DNA from: Fidelibacterota bacterium
GTDB lineage: Bacteria > Fidelibacterota > UBA8477 > JABMPR01
DNA: 64,000 bases
NCBI GenBank assembly: GCA_021734325.1
Contig: JAIPJF010000008.1
Location: 68,136-132,135, forward strand
Direction: 5' to 3'
In this document: piece by piece, positions 27,808 through 38,491 of the stretch
Layout of the letters: each line of letters opens with the position of its first letter
Numbering within the stretch: the stretch's first letter is position 1
Program-made: the position numbers and the translations under genes
Notes under the pieces: generated by a model
What the model was told of the DNA's origin: nothing
Seen by the model: only the letters and a program-made list of their open reading frames with translations
Databases searched by the model: none

Positions 27808-29559
27808 TTAATGGTAAGCGAGTGAGAAAAAAATTCTGGGCAGCTGGTAGCTCCGATCCTGATCCTCAACACTGATGATTCGGGCATCCAAATTAACATA
27901 TAACCGGCTTCCCAATTGATGGCTCACACCAAACAGGGGGCCCTTACCATACCAATGATCAGGGTCGCGGTTCAACACCGAGTACTGTGTCTCCCGCCTG
28001 TGGGTCAAATAGCCCAGCCAGGCATTCCACCCCCTGTAGTCAAGTGATAATTTGGAGCTTAATTCGATCTGCTCACGCTCACTGGAGACCTGCTCAATAA
28101 AAGCAACCCAATTCAACTGCCCCTCATCTTCCCAGCGGGTGGCTATTTTGGAAACAATTGAGAGCCTTCGATTGAATCTATAAGTGATTTGCTTTCTGAG
28201 ATCAAGTGAGCGATGAACAAAACTTCGCGATGCCTGATCCGCTTCAATAAACAGCTCATCATAATCATAGTCAAAGTAATTACTCCGAATGTTGGCTCCG
28301 CCTTCGCCTGACCATGAATTCCGGATCCATTTAAATTCAGTCCAGAAAACCAGGTTTCTGTTCCAGTAATTCTCAGAACTACGCGTATTGAACAAATAGA
28401 TCAGGTGGAATAAACTGAGATTGCTCCCTAATTCCACGGAATAGAATGGGCTGGGTCGCCATTTTAAACTCAGTTCCGTTTTAAGGCGCCACTCGTCTCT
28501 GTCATCATCATTTGTTGTGTCAGGAGTGTCATATTCCAATCGTGAAAGTGTATTGTTCCATGACAGTGAGTCGACGATCCCAGGGATATTCCATACAATA
28601 TCTTCCCGTAGCTGATACAGAATCTGTGTATAATCTATGTAGTACTTATTTTGAGAATTCTCGACCTTAAAAGCAGTTAGTGTAGAAAAATTTGGACGGT
28701 CAAGCATCAATCCCGATTCGTTGACCAGCGAGAGACGTTTACGTTCCTCCCCGCGCAGACTGATTGAGGCACCTTCCTCTATCTTTTCCTGCTTGATCTC
28801 GGTCATTTGATCGCCCCAGTTCAAATCGTGAAAAAGCCTCAATTCTTTGCCAAGATTGTAGGTGAAGTGATTCTGCCAAACAATATTTTGATTTTTTCTT
28901 AGTTGTGAACTACCCAGGGGGTCGGTAAAAAATTCCTGTCTGCGATTCTCTATCTGGAACGAAGATCGAAGCGTGGAAATCTGAGCAAAGCGGATCTGAT
29001 ACTCAGCCTGAGCATTGACATGATGATTTGAGTGTTCATCCAGCTCGTCTTTCTGCCCTGAGATTGCCAGGTTTGTATAGTGTGCGTTTGTTCGCCAAGA
29101 TCGATGCAGGTCGAGTTCGCTGGTCCATCCTTGATCGACAATTCCATATCTCTCAACTGACCTGCCCCCAAAATACAGGGAATACAGATCTTTAACGTTC
29201 AATCCTCCCAGGAATGCCCAATTGTCGATGGTGGAAGCCAATCCCGTCCGATGATCTTCATATTGACTTGTTTCCAAGCGGAGGTTTCGATTTCGATCTC
29301 TCCCCCAGAGAATGTCCCCTTGAAGTTTATGTTCAATGGAATATTGTTTATTCCCAGTTGAAATATTCTTCTGATCGAACAACTTATAGCGCAAGATGTC
29401 ACGAAGTTCAAATGCACTTTTGTCAAATTGGAAGACATGGTTGAAATTAAGATCATTCATCGTGGATAAATTATCCTGACGATAATTGTAACTCAATGAA
29501 TCCAGTCCGACAGCAAATACCTCAGTCAAGCTGCTGCAGAGGCATAGGATTGTGATCAT
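27808..29559 (-). CDS. Large putative barrel protein of unknown family
   Basis: I do not recognise this protein. From the ATG at 29559 it is about 583 residues: a hydrophobic signal (ITILCLCSSLTEVFA) and then a long series of alternating strands rich in Trp, Tyr, Arg and Asn, the profile of an outer-membrane barrel. A longer reading from 29709 adds 50 polar residues before the signal and is unlikely. The final segment ends with IFFSLAYH, hydrophobic and aromatic like many barrel ends. It is the third gene after eno and the FtsB-like gene on the same strand. Confidence 0.6.
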   Translation of the reverse strand: MITILCLCSSLTEVFAVGLDSLSYNYRQDNLSTMNDLNFNHVFQFDKSAFELRDILRYKLFDQKNISTGNKQYSIEHKLQGDILWGRDRNRNLRLETSQYEDHRTGLASTIDNWAFLGGLNVKDLYSLYFGGRSVERYGIVDQGWTSELDLHRSWRTNAHYTNLAISGQKDELDEHSNHHVNAQAEYQIRFAQISTLRSSFQIENRRQEFFTDPLGSSQLRKNQNIVWQNHFTYNLGKELRLFHDLNWGDQMTEIKQEKIEEGASISLRGEERKRLSLVNESGLMLDRPNFSTLTAFKVENSQNKYYIDYTQILYQLREDIVWNIPGIVDSLSWNNTLSRLEYDTPDTTNDDDRDEWRLKTELSLKWRPSPFYSVELGSNLSLFHLIYLFNTRSSENYWNRNLVFWTEFKWIRNSWSGEGGANIRSNYFDYDYDELFIEADQASRSFVHRSLDLRKQITYRFNRRLSIVSKIATRWEDEGQLNWVAFIEQVSSEREQIELSSKLSLDYRGWNAWLGYLTHRRETQYSVLNRDPDHWYGKGPLFGVSHQLGSRLYVNLDARIISVEDQDRSYQLPRIFFSLAYH

Positions 29560-29762
29560 AATATTCCTGATGGAAAAGAGAATTGGTTTTCTCTCCAGAA
29601 TGGAAACTGCATCCAAAGCATCTTCAGACTTGATTTCAGAATGCCCTTTCTGATCGCATGCGATAATCATCAAATCAATAGTCTCAGTTCTTGATTTTTT
29701 ACCATCCAAGCCATGAACGCATTTGCAGCCGAATTTATCCGCTAAAGGTAAGGGGAGCTCAG

Positions 29763-30113
29763 CTAGTTTACGTTTTCAACCTTTTTTGAATCAATGACGA
29801 CATGGAACACTTTTTCACCAGGTTTGGCCATCCGAAATCGTTCCCTTGCGATCCTTTCAAGATATTCAGGATCGTTGAGCAATCGGTCACGCTCACTTTC
29901 CAATTCTGCCTTCTCAATTTCCAACCTGTTGATATGGGTTTCCATATCTTTTATCTCCTGTTTTAAGCGGAGAAGACTATATAAACCCTCATCGCGGAAA
30001 ACGAATAATTGGATCAGGATCAGGAAAATGATGGCTGCAGAGATCCAGGCTATCTTGTTCTCAAACAATCTACCTGAGCGCCCCTTTCCCCTTGAGCGAT
30101 TATTTCTTGCCAT
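29763..30113 (-). CDS. FtsB/DivIC septum formation initiator
   Basis: A small bitopic division protein of about 116 residues from the ATG at 30113 (MARNNRSRG); an upstream start at 30146 is possible. It has a basic cytoplasmic tail, one membrane helix (WISAAIIFLILIQLFVF), a coiled coil (KQEIKDMETHINRLEIEKAE) and the family's ERIARERFRMAKPGE segment. FtsB/DivIC forms a complex with FtsL and FtsQ/DivIB that activates septal wall synthesis. The position next to eno is the classic one for this family. Confidence 0.9.
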   Translation of the reverse strand: MARNNRSRGKGRSGRLFENKIAWISAAIIFLILIQLFVFRDEGLYSLLRLKQEIKDMETHINRLEIEKAELESERDRLLNDPEYLERIARERFRMAKPGEKVFHVVIDSKKVENVN

Positions 30114-30253
30114 AGCTAGATTCTCCCACTCATCTGTTTGCACCACCTAGGCATGGTATTCAGGGAAAGGCTTTATAAGGGATGCAGTGGCCTCGAATCT
30201 GAGATTGGCGACCACTGCATACTGAAGCTCTTTATTTAGCACGTCCAGGAGAC

Positions 30254-31564
<1,311 letters not shown>

Positions 31565-31729
31565 TTATTATGAATTTTACAGGTTTTTTCTTCGGTAGTC
31601 ATAAACCGTTAATCTAATCTAAAAGTGAAGAGTGTGAAAGCTCAAGGTCTGATATTCTTGATCTATTCCCGATTTTGGAATCTCTTTATTTTCTATAGCC
31701 ATTGACACGCCATTTGCCTATTATTAGGG

Positions 31730-32722
31730 ATGTTGGACACGCGAATTGAACATCTGATCCTGAGTATGTTGGGTATCATTTTAATTGGTACTACAGGCTA
31801 CGTATTTATTGAAAATGTTGGCTGGTTCGATGCCTTTTATATGACCTCAATCACCCTTGCCACCGTTGGATTTCAAGAGGTCTGGCAGATGTCTGATCTG
31901 GGACATCTGTGGACTATTTTCATCATGTTCTCAGGAATTGGGCTCTTCTTCCTGATTGCCGGTCACATTGCACAGCGTGCCGTTGATCTCAAACGTTATA
32001 GGAGGTTTCGCATGGCGAAACAAGTCAAGCAACTGAATGATCACTTTATTCTTTGTGGTTATGGCCGCATGGGTCAATCTATCGCCAGGGAGCTCACTGC
32101 AGCTGGTAAAGTCTTTGTGGTGATCGAGAAAGAACCGGAGAAAATCAGTGTGATGATGCGGGAGGACCTGGTCTTCATTGAGGGTGACGCTACCCATGAT
32201 GATATTTTAATCCAAGCAGGCGTGGAAAGGGCAAAAACATTGATCGGCGTCCTAAAGGATGATCAGGACAATCTTTTCGTGACGCTCTCCGCCCGAAGTT
32301 TAAAAAAGGACCTTTTCATTCTCACGCGAGCTACCAACCTTACATCGATCTGGAAAATGCAGAGAGCCGGTGCAAACAAAGTGATCAATCCATACGAAGC
32401 AGCTGGAGTGAAGCTGGCCCGGCAAGCCATGGCACCAGGAGTCGTCGATTTTATTGAATTGATCATGAACCGGGGGAACTTGGATCTGGTTCTTGAGACG
32501 ATCAGCATAAAGTCTGATTCAAGGGCGGTTGGTAAATCAATGATCGATCTGGAAGTCAGAAAAAATTACAACATCATCATTACAGCTGTAGAGCAGAGAA
32601 CTGGCGAAGCGAATTTCAACCCTGACCCGAATTATAAATTCGAACCCAATGATAAACTCATTGCCCTGGGAGCCGTCGAGAATCTCGAACGCTTCGAGAA
32701 GCTATGTGAGTCGGTCTTATGA
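31730..32722 (+). CDS. Two-TM ion channel with RCK domains and TVGFQE filter
   Basis: A 330-residue channel-type protein: first membrane helix about residues 10-28, pore loop 35-50, second helix about 57-80, then a TrkA-N/RCK domain (LCGYGRMGQSIARELTAAG from about residue 107) and a TrkA-C domain at the end. That is the plan of MthK/Kch-like potassium channels regulated by cytoplasmic ligands. The selectivity filter reads T45-V-G-F-Q-E50 instead of TVGYGD, so the second glycine is lost; ion selectivity may be altered. It overlaps the parvulin gene by four bases. Confidence 0.88.
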   Translation: MLDTRIEHLILSMLGIILIGTTGYVFIENVGWFDAFYMTSITLATVGFQEVWQMSDLGHLWTIFIMFSGIGLFFLIAGHIAQRAVDLKRYRRFRMAKQVKQLNDHFILCGYGRMGQSIARELTAAGKVFVVIEKEPEKISVMMREDLVFIEGDATHDDILIQAGVERAKTLIGVLKDDQDNLFVTLSARSLKKDLFILTRATNLTSIWKMQRAGANKVINPYEAAGVKLARQAMAPGVVDFIELIMNRGNLDLVLETISIKSDSRAVGKSMIDLEVRKNYNIIITAVEQRTGEANFNPDPNYKFEPNDKLIALGAVENLERFEKLCESVL

Positions 32723-34368
32723 TGGGATTATATCGAATACTTCTGATAAGCACCTTTGCATTTATAATACTATTTAACTGTTCAACAGAAAATAGAACAC
32801 CCGATCCTCAGGTGAAGGTGGTTGCAACAGTCGATGATATTAGTATTACTGAGACTAGCTTTCAGCGCGCATTCATGCCCGTCATCCTCTATGGCAATAG
32901 ATTTGACAGCGAAGACACTCGCAAAGAGGTCCTAAATATCCTGATAGGACAAAAGCTTTTAGCCTGGGAAGCTCAGAAGGAAAGGCTTGACACATTGAGT
33001 GCCTACAAGGAGGCACATGGTCGTGCGATGCGGAAGGCCCTATCTAGAAAAGTGTATAAAGAGTGGGTAAAAAAAAGCATCAAAACTCCGACGGAACCTG
33101 AACTAAGAGAAGGGTTCAATAGAAGCCGGAAAGCAATGTATGTGCGTCATTTATTCGCAAAGTCAAAATCTGACATTCAGGACTACGAAAAGCGGATAGC
33201 CTCTGGAGAGGATTCTTTTTATTCAATTGCCAGGGAGGTATTCTCTGACAGCACACTTTCGGCCAATGGAGGGGCGTTGGGTTGGATCACATTTGGAGAT
33301 CTTGACGAAACCTTAGAAGACACCCTGTACAAGCTTAAACCAGGTCGGATTTCACATCCTGTTCAAAGCCAGTTTGGTTGGCACCTCCTGGCTGTCGATG
33401 ATATTCAAGAAGAATTAACAGTAAGTCCAGATGATTTCCTAAAGGAGCGCGAACTAATCTATAAAAAGATTTACGAACGGCGCGAGATTATCCTTGAGAA
33501 AAAAATCCTTAACGATTTTATGAGTCAATTCGAGATAGTCTTCAATCGGGATATAACAAAAATTGTTTGGCCGGAACTTCTGGATAGAATGAACGCAAAT
33601 GGGTCCGGTACACTAGATATTAAAGAATATTACATAAATGGGACACGCATTGAAGAGTTAAAGAACGAGACACTTCTCACCGTGAATGGGGAAATATGGA
33701 GTGTTCAATCAATTCTTGAACGGCTTCCTGAAGTTGACCGAGTAGTTCGGCGTAAGAATCTATACGTTGCAGCAGCAAATGTAATCAGGGATGAAATGCT
33801 GGCTAGAGAAGCACAAAGGCTTGGATACCAAAACCATCCTGATGTATTAGAGGACATGAGGGATTCAGACGAACAGGTTTTAGCGGAAATTTTTGTCTCC
33901 CAAAGAGCGGACACTCTCAATTTTACCAGCGCTCATCAAAAAGAGTATTTTTTAAGCCATCAAACGGATCGCTATCATGCACCAGATAGTCTTTTAATTG
34001 AATTATTTGCTTTCAATGATAGTCTTGAAGCTGGCAAGGCCATCTATCGGTTTCGGACTTCGAATTCCCAAGCGCAACCTAGTTATGCTAGTTACTGGCT
34101 TGACGAGTCAGATCAAAACGATCCTGCATATAAATTAACCCGAAGTGTCACCATCGGGACCATGGCAGGTCCACTTTTCCTAAATGATCACTGGACATTG
34201 ATACGTCTGGTGGAGAGAAGGCGAACAGGCATGGATTATGAGGAAGTAATGACAAAAGTTCTCGCTGATATGGAGCATGAACGATTTAATGCTACACGTG
34301 ATATTTTGTTAAGAGAAATTAAGCCAGCTCATACGATAACAATCAACTATGAACAGCTTAATCAATGA
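32719..34368 (+). CDS. Parvulin-type peptidyl-prolyl isomerase lipoprotein
   Basis: A 549-residue SurA/PrsA-like periplasmic chaperone. The leader ends in the lipobox LFNC. A SurA-like N-terminal helical region leads into a parvulin domain around residues 135-235 (RHLFAKSKSDIQDYEKRI, GGALGWITFGDL, then GRISHPVQSQFGWHLLAVDD). A long C-terminal region of about 300 residues looks like a further degenerate chaperone segment. It probably aids outer-membrane protein folding. It is translationally coupled to the upstream channel gene. Confidence 0.88.
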   Translation: MMGLYRILLISTFAFIILFNCSTENRTPDPQVKVVATVDDISITETSFQRAFMPVILYGNRFDSEDTRKEVLNILIGQKLLAWEAQKERLDTLSAYKEAHGRAMRKALSRKVYKEWVKKSIKTPTEPELREGFNRSRKAMYVRHLFAKSKSDIQDYEKRIASGEDSFYSIAREVFSDSTLSANGGALGWITFGDLDETLEDTLYKLKPGRISHPVQSQFGWHLLAVDDIQEELTVSPDDFLKERELIYKKIYERREIILEKKILNDFMSQFEIVFNRDITKIVWPELLDRMNANGSGTLDIKEYYINGTRIEELKNETLLTVNGEIWSVQSILERLPEVDRVVRRKNLYVAAANVIRDEMLAREAQRLGYQNHPDVLEDMRDSDEQVLAEIFVSQRADTLNFTSAHQKEYFLSHQTDRYHAPDSLLIELFAFNDSLEAGKAIYRFRTSNSQAQPSYASYWLDESDQNDPAYKLTRSVTIGTMAGPLFLNDHWTLIRLVERRRTGMDYEEVMTKVLADMEHERFNATRDILLREIKPAHTITINYEQLNQ

Positions 34369-34393
34369 GTGAAGATTTAAGAAGGAAAGTACA

Positions 34394-35494
34394 ATGGCTT
34401 TAACCTGTGGTATCGTCGGTCTCCCAAACGTAGGCAAATCGACTGTTTTTAATGCCCTGACCGCATCAGACATTCCAGCTGAGAATTACCCCTTCTGTAC
34501 CATTGACCCCAATGTGGGCATTGTACCCGTTCCAGATGAGAAACTCAAAGCATTGGCTAACATTTACCAGCCAGAGAAAACCACCCCAGCTATCATGGAG
34601 TTTGTAGATATCGCTGGTCTGGTTCGCGGCGCAAGCAAGGGTGAAGGTCTGGGGAATCAATTTTTAGGGCATATTCGTGAAGTCACTGCCCTTGTCCATG
34701 TTGTCCGCTGCTTCGAAGATGATAATGTCACCCACGTCGATGGGACCATCGATCCCATACGCGATGTGGAGACCATTGAGAGTGAGCTGATCATCAAGGA
34801 TCTCGATTCTGTGGAAAAGCAATTGCACCGGGTGATAAAACTAGCCCGATCCGGTGACAAGGATGCAAAAGCAGATGAAGCTCTGCTCACCAGGATCAGA
34901 GCGCATCTGGATGATATAAAACCAGCAAGAAGTATGGAACTGGACAAGACTGAACGGGAAAGAATATCAAAATATTTCCTGCTTACCGGAAAACCAATAT
35001 TGTACGTTGCCAACGTGGATGAAGACGAAATATTATCCGAAACACGTGGAGAACTGACTCAGCGCCTGTTTGATTATGCCCAATCCGCCGGGGCTGGTGT
35101 GCTCAGACTCTGTGGCAAGCTCGAGCAGGAAATCGCTTTGTTGGATGAAGAGGAAAAACTTGAATTTTGTAGTGAATATGGCATACCTGAACCTGGTCTG
35201 AATAAACTTATTCATCGGGCATATGACCTTCTGCAGCTCCAGTCATTTTATACGGCAGGACCAAAGGAAGTCAGAGCCTGGACTATCCGCAAGGGATCAA
35301 CTGCTCCGAAAGCAGCCGCTGAAATTCATACGGATTTTGAAAAAGGATTTATCAAAGCAGCCATCTTTAAATTTGATGATCTGATGATCCATGGCTCGGA
35401 AAAAGTGTTGAAGGAAAAAGGTCTCATCAGTCTCCAGGGAAAAGAGTATATCGTCCAGGAAGGCGACTGTATCTACTTCCATTTCAACGTCTAG
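34394..35494 (+). CDS. ychF: Redox-regulated ATPase YchF
   Basis: A 366-residue OBG-family P-loop protein that binds the ribosome and hydrolyses ATP instead of GTP. The P-loop is GLPNVGKSTVFNAL, the G3 region reads VDIAGLVRGASKGEGLG, and G4 is NVDE (in VANVDEDE) instead of NKxD, the reason for ATP preference. The TGS-like C-terminal domain (AWTIRKGSTAPKAAAEIH, then HFNV) completes it. An AAGGAAAG ribosome site precedes the ATG. Confidence 0.97.
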   Translation: MALTCGIVGLPNVGKSTVFNALTASDIPAENYPFCTIDPNVGIVPVPDEKLKALANIYQPEKTTPAIMEFVDIAGLVRGASKGEGLGNQFLGHIREVTALVHVVRCFEDDNVTHVDGTIDPIRDVETIESELIIKDLDSVEKQLHRVIKLARSGDKDAKADEALLTRIRAHLDDIKPARSMELDKTERERISKYFLLTGKPILYVANVDEDEILSETRGELTQRLFDYAQSAGAGVLRLCGKLEQEIALLDEEEKLEFCSEYGIPEPGLNKLIHRAYDLLQLQSFYTAGPKEVRAWTIRKGSTAPKAAAEIHTDFEKGFIKAAIFKFDDLMIHGSEKVLKEKGLISLQGKEYIVQEGDCIYFHFNV

Positions 35495-35501
35495 CTTACA
35501 G

Positions 35502-36311
35502 GTGACCCCCTCCTTGTTGCTTAAAAAAATAACCATCTATCCAATAAAATCCTGCGCCGGGATCGATTTACCTGCTTCGGATGTGGAAGCCCGGGGATTC
35601 CCCCTGGATCGTCGCTGGTTAATCATCGAAGAAAACGGGACATTTATCTCCCAGCGCAATGCACCTCAGTTGGGACAGATCAAGATCTCTGCCACCGAGA
35701 ATCAACTCATTATCAACTACATGGGAAAAAGCCCGCTGATTGTTGATCAATCTACTCCTTCGGACAAGCGAATTGAGGCTCAGATCTGGAAGGATAGTGT
35801 TCAGAGTTTATGGCTCAGTTCTGAATACGATGCATGGTTCAGTGAAATAATTGGTCGATCTGTTCATCTTGTGCAGATGGATAAACAGGTTCATCGACCT
35901 TTGGAAAAAGAAAGCTTGCCTGCTGGGCGAACCTTTGAAGTCAGTTTCGCTGACGGTTATCCCTATTTGCTTACCAACCAATCCTCACTGGATGATCTGA
36001 ATGACCGTTTGAGTCAGCCCATACCCATGGATCGATTCCGATCCAATCTGGTGGTATGTGGTTTTCCAGCTTTCACAGAAGACCATTGGAAGCGGATCAG
36101 GATCGGAGACGTGGAATTTCTGGTCGTCAAACCGTGTGGACGTTGCCAGGTCACCACCATTGATCAAAAAACTGGAGAATCATCCAAGGAACCGCTAAAG
36201 ACACTGGCAAGCTATCGCAAGCAAAATGGCAAGGTGATGTTTGGAATGAATCTGGTCGCTTTAAGTGAGGGACGAATTAAAATAAACACACCTGTTCACA
36301 TTCTGGAATAA
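35502..36311 (+). CDS. MOSC domain protein (YcbX-like)
   Basis: A protein of up to 269 residues with an N-terminal MOSC_N beta-barrel domain (IYPIKSCAGIDLP, then ARGFPLDRRWLI) and a C-terminal MOSC domain holding the cysteine in VKPCGRCQVTTIDQKTG. The family includes YcbX and mARC, which carry molybdenum cofactor and reduce N-hydroxylated compounds. The listed start is GTG; AGGTGA at 35500-35505 is better spaced for the TTG at 35514, so the true start may be four codons later. It is seven bases after ychF. Confidence 0.9.
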   Translation: MTPSLLLKKITIYPIKSCAGIDLPASDVEARGFPLDRRWLIIEENGTFISQRNAPQLGQIKISATENQLIINYMGKSPLIVDQSTPSDKRIEAQIWKDSVQSLWLSSEYDAWFSEIIGRSVHLVQMDKQVHRPLEKESLPAGRTFEVSFADGYPYLLTNQSSLDDLNDRLSQPIPMDRFRSNLVVCGFPAFTEDHWKRIRIGDVEFLVVKPCGRCQVTTIDQKTGESSKEPLKTLASYRKQNGKVMFGMNLVALSEGRIKINTPVHILE

Positions 36312-36321
36312 GACACTTTTC

Positions 36322-37089
36322 ATGCAGCTGCATTATAGAAAATATGGGTCAGGCCCTCCCTTGATCATTCTCCACGGATTATTCGGTTCTTCTGACAACT
36401 GGCATACCCTGGCCCGTCGCTGGGCAGAATTTTTCACCGTTTACGCCATGGATCAAAGAAATCATGGCAGCTCACCTCATGAATCAATCATGAATTATGA
36501 GGAGATGGTGCATGATCTTGAATCATTCATGCTGGCTGAACGAATAGGTACTGCCAATATACTTGGCCATTCAATGGGTGGGAAAGTGGCCATGCAGTTT
36601 GCTTCTATCCACCCGGATTCAGTCCGGGGACTCATCATATTGGATATTGGCCTCGACAGAGTTGAAGGCAGACACGCAGCTATATTAAAGGTACTCGAAC
36701 AGGTTGATCTGCCAAGGTATACTTCCCGCAGGGACCTGGAAAGTGAATTGCAACAATACATTTCTTCAACGCCTATTCGCCAATTTCTGCTCAAGAATAT
36801 CCTGCGTCGGGTTGATGGCACTTTCTCCTGGAAATTCAATCGCGATGCGCTGCTGGATCACTATGATGATCTCACTGCAAGCCTGGATCTGTCGGACATA
36901 TTCATGGCACCGGTCCTTTTTTTGCGAGGAGAGAACTCGAACTATCTTGGAGAAACCCTCTCGCCGGATATTTTGCAGTACTTTCCACTGGCACAACTGG
37001 AAACCGTTCCAGATGCCGGTCACTGGCTTCATGCAGATCAACCAGAGCTGCTTTTTAGGCGGACCACCGATTTTTTTAACGCGCTTTAG
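36322..37089 (+). CDS. Alpha/beta hydrolase (YbfF-like esterase)
   Basis: A 255-residue serine hydrolase. The nucleophile is Ser84 in LGHSMGGKV, the oxyanion-hole segment is LHGLFGSSDNWH near residue 18, and the histidine is His234 in DAGHWLHAD. Overall it resembles the YbfF/abhydrolase-11 esterases that act on short acyl esters. It has no signal peptide and should be cytoplasmic. It lies ten bases downstream of the MOSC gene in the same operon; the natural substrate is not known. Confidence 0.9.
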   Translation: MQLHYRKYGSGPPLIILHGLFGSSDNWHTLARRWAEFFTVYAMDQRNHGSSPHESIMNYEEMVHDLESFMLAERIGTANILGHSMGGKVAMQFASIHPDSVRGLIILDIGLDRVEGRHAAILKVLEQVDLPRYTSRRDLESELQQYISSTPIRQFLLKNILRRVDGTFSWKFNRDALLDHYDDLTASLDLSDIFMAPVLFLRGENSNYLGETLSPDILQYFPLAQLETVPDAGHWLHADQPELLFRRTTDFFNAL

Positions 37090-37115
37090 CTAATCAATAT
37101 GGGGAATAGATCAAA

Positions 37116-37862
37116 ATGAACCAAACCATGCACAAACTGAATACCAGCATTCTACTTACACTTATCTTTCTGGTATTTTCCTGTACATCCGTACTTGAAA
37201 CGGCACCCGAACCAATCTCGGAACCTTTGGGGATACAAAATGCAAAGGCTATGGATCCAGATCCCCTGAGATACTCAGATGCTATTAATGCGTTTAAGCA
37301 GACCGATAGTCTCACACCCAGTCCTGCTGGGGCACTTCTATTTGTCGGGAGCTCCAGTATTCGGGGATGGACAACCCTGGCTGAGGATCTTAATGATTTT
37401 GATGTGATAAATCGTGGTTTTGGTGGATCGCACTTTTCAGATCTCAATTACAGTATCAATGATCTTGTCTTCGCCCATCGACCAAGTGCTATTTTTGTGT
37501 ACGAGGGTGACAATGATATTGCCTGGGGTAAAACACCAGAACGCGTGTACAAGGATTATCTTACGTTCCTCAGCCTTGTGAGAGAAAAGTGGATGGATAT
37601 GCCGATCTACTTCATCTCGATAAAGCCGAGTCTTGAACGGATTGCTATCATTGATGAAATGGCTCAGGCGAACACGCTAATCCGAACCCATACTGAGAAA
37701 GATGACCGTCTTTACTATGTGGATGTGTTTAGTACAATGCTGGACGATACAGGCAAGCCAAAAGAAGCTATCTTTGGTCACGATGGTTTACATATGAACG
37801 CCCAGGGATATGCATTATGGACAAATGCGGTCAAGGAAGTTCTGGATCAAGCCAAGCAGTAA
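37116..37862 (+). CDS. SGNH/GDSL hydrolase lipoprotein
   Basis: A 248-residue secreted esterase-like protein. The leader ends in VFSC, a lipobox. Block I is LLFVGSSSIRGW (catalytic serine), block II is GFGGSHFSDL (glycine), block III is EGDNDIAWG (asparagine) and block V is HDGLHMNAQGY (Asp and His), so the catalytic set is complete. It probably removes acyl groups from polysaccharides or lipids in the envelope. It closes the plus-strand operon that began with the channel gene. Confidence 0.9.
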   Translation: MNQTMHKLNTSILLTLIFLVFSCTSVLETAPEPISEPLGIQNAKAMDPDPLRYSDAINAFKQTDSLTPSPAGALLFVGSSSIRGWTTLAEDLNDFDVINRGFGGSHFSDLNYSINDLVFAHRPSAIFVYEGDNDIAWGKTPERVYKDYLTFLSLVREKWMDMPIYFISIKPSLERIAIIDEMAQANTLIRTHTEKDDRLYYVDVFSTMLDDTGKPKEAIFGHDGLHMNAQGYALWTNAVKEVLDQAKQ

Positions 37863-37864
37863 AT

Positions 37865-38287
37865 TTATTCGCCAATAATTTTTACCAGAACGCGCTTGTT
37901 GCGGCGACCATCAAATTCGCCGTAGAATATCTGTTCCCAGGTCCCAAAATCCAGCTGTCCCCTGGTAATGGCCACGACCACTTCCCGGCCCATGATCTGT
38001 CGCTTGTGATGGGCATCGCCGTTGTCCTCTCCGGTACGATTGTGGTGATACCGATCGGGACTGGCATCAAAGGGAGCCAACCATTCCAGCCAGCGTTTGT
38101 AGTCTTCTTTTAATCCGGACTCTTCATCATTGATGAACACAGAAGCAGTAATGTGCATGGCATTCACCAGACACAAACCCTCCTGGATCCCGCTTTCACG
38201 AACGATGTCACTGACTTCTCGGGTGATGTTCACAAACCCCATGCGTTCAGGGACATTAAAATGCAAATATTTGGTGGTTGATTTCAT
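37865..38287 (-). CDS. yjbQ: YjbQ family protein (UPF0047)
   Basis: A protein of about 140 residues of the YjbQ/UPF0047 family, some members of which can act as a thiamine-phosphate synthase; the main role is still unclear. Landmarks are [17 protein letters not shown] and the [17 protein letters not shown] segment with the family histidines, then the [13 protein letters not shown] block. I use the ATG at 38287, because the longer reading from 38368 starts inside a repeat-like stretch and adds unrelated residues. Only two bases separate its stop from that of the SGNH gene. Confidence 0.88.
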   Translation of the reverse strand: MKSTTKYLHFNVPERMGFVNITREVSDIVRESGIQEGLCLVNAMHITASVFINDEESGLKEDYKRWLEWLAPFDASPDRYHHNRTGEDNGDAHHKRQIMGREVVVAITRGQLDFGTWEQIFYGEFDGRRNKRVLVKIIGE

Positions 38288-38328
38288 TGTTGGTACTCCG
38301 TAGCCTATAGCGAAAAAAATACATTCAG

Positions 38329-38461
38329 TTCTTTCGTACGCCTCCGTGCTTCGCATATCCTCTGCCAAGGCGGGGGTCAGCTACACACTGGCAGGAACGA
38401 ATGAGTGTTTGTGAGCCAACGCGCCTGTCCCGCTGAAGCCATGGCGAAGACGGAAAGAATC
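38329..38461. repeat. Possible dispersed-repeat remnant
   Basis: A G+C-richer stretch upstream of yjbQ that reads like a degenerate inverted element: the left end begins TTCTTTCGTACGCCTCC and the right end, read on the other strand, begins GATTCTTTCCGTCTTCGCC. Segments such as GCCAAGGCGGGGG and CGCTGAAGCCATGGCGAAG look non-coding. A second, clearer palindromic element lies at 60064-60154. Other genomic copies would be needed to be sure. Confidence 0.35.
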
Positions 38462-38491
38462 TCAGTCCCGAGCTCATTATGAGCATTCTCC

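Noticed and set aside
38288-38368. Upstream extension of yjbQ
   Set aside because: It lies in the repeat-like stretch and does not match the family; the ATG at 38287 does.
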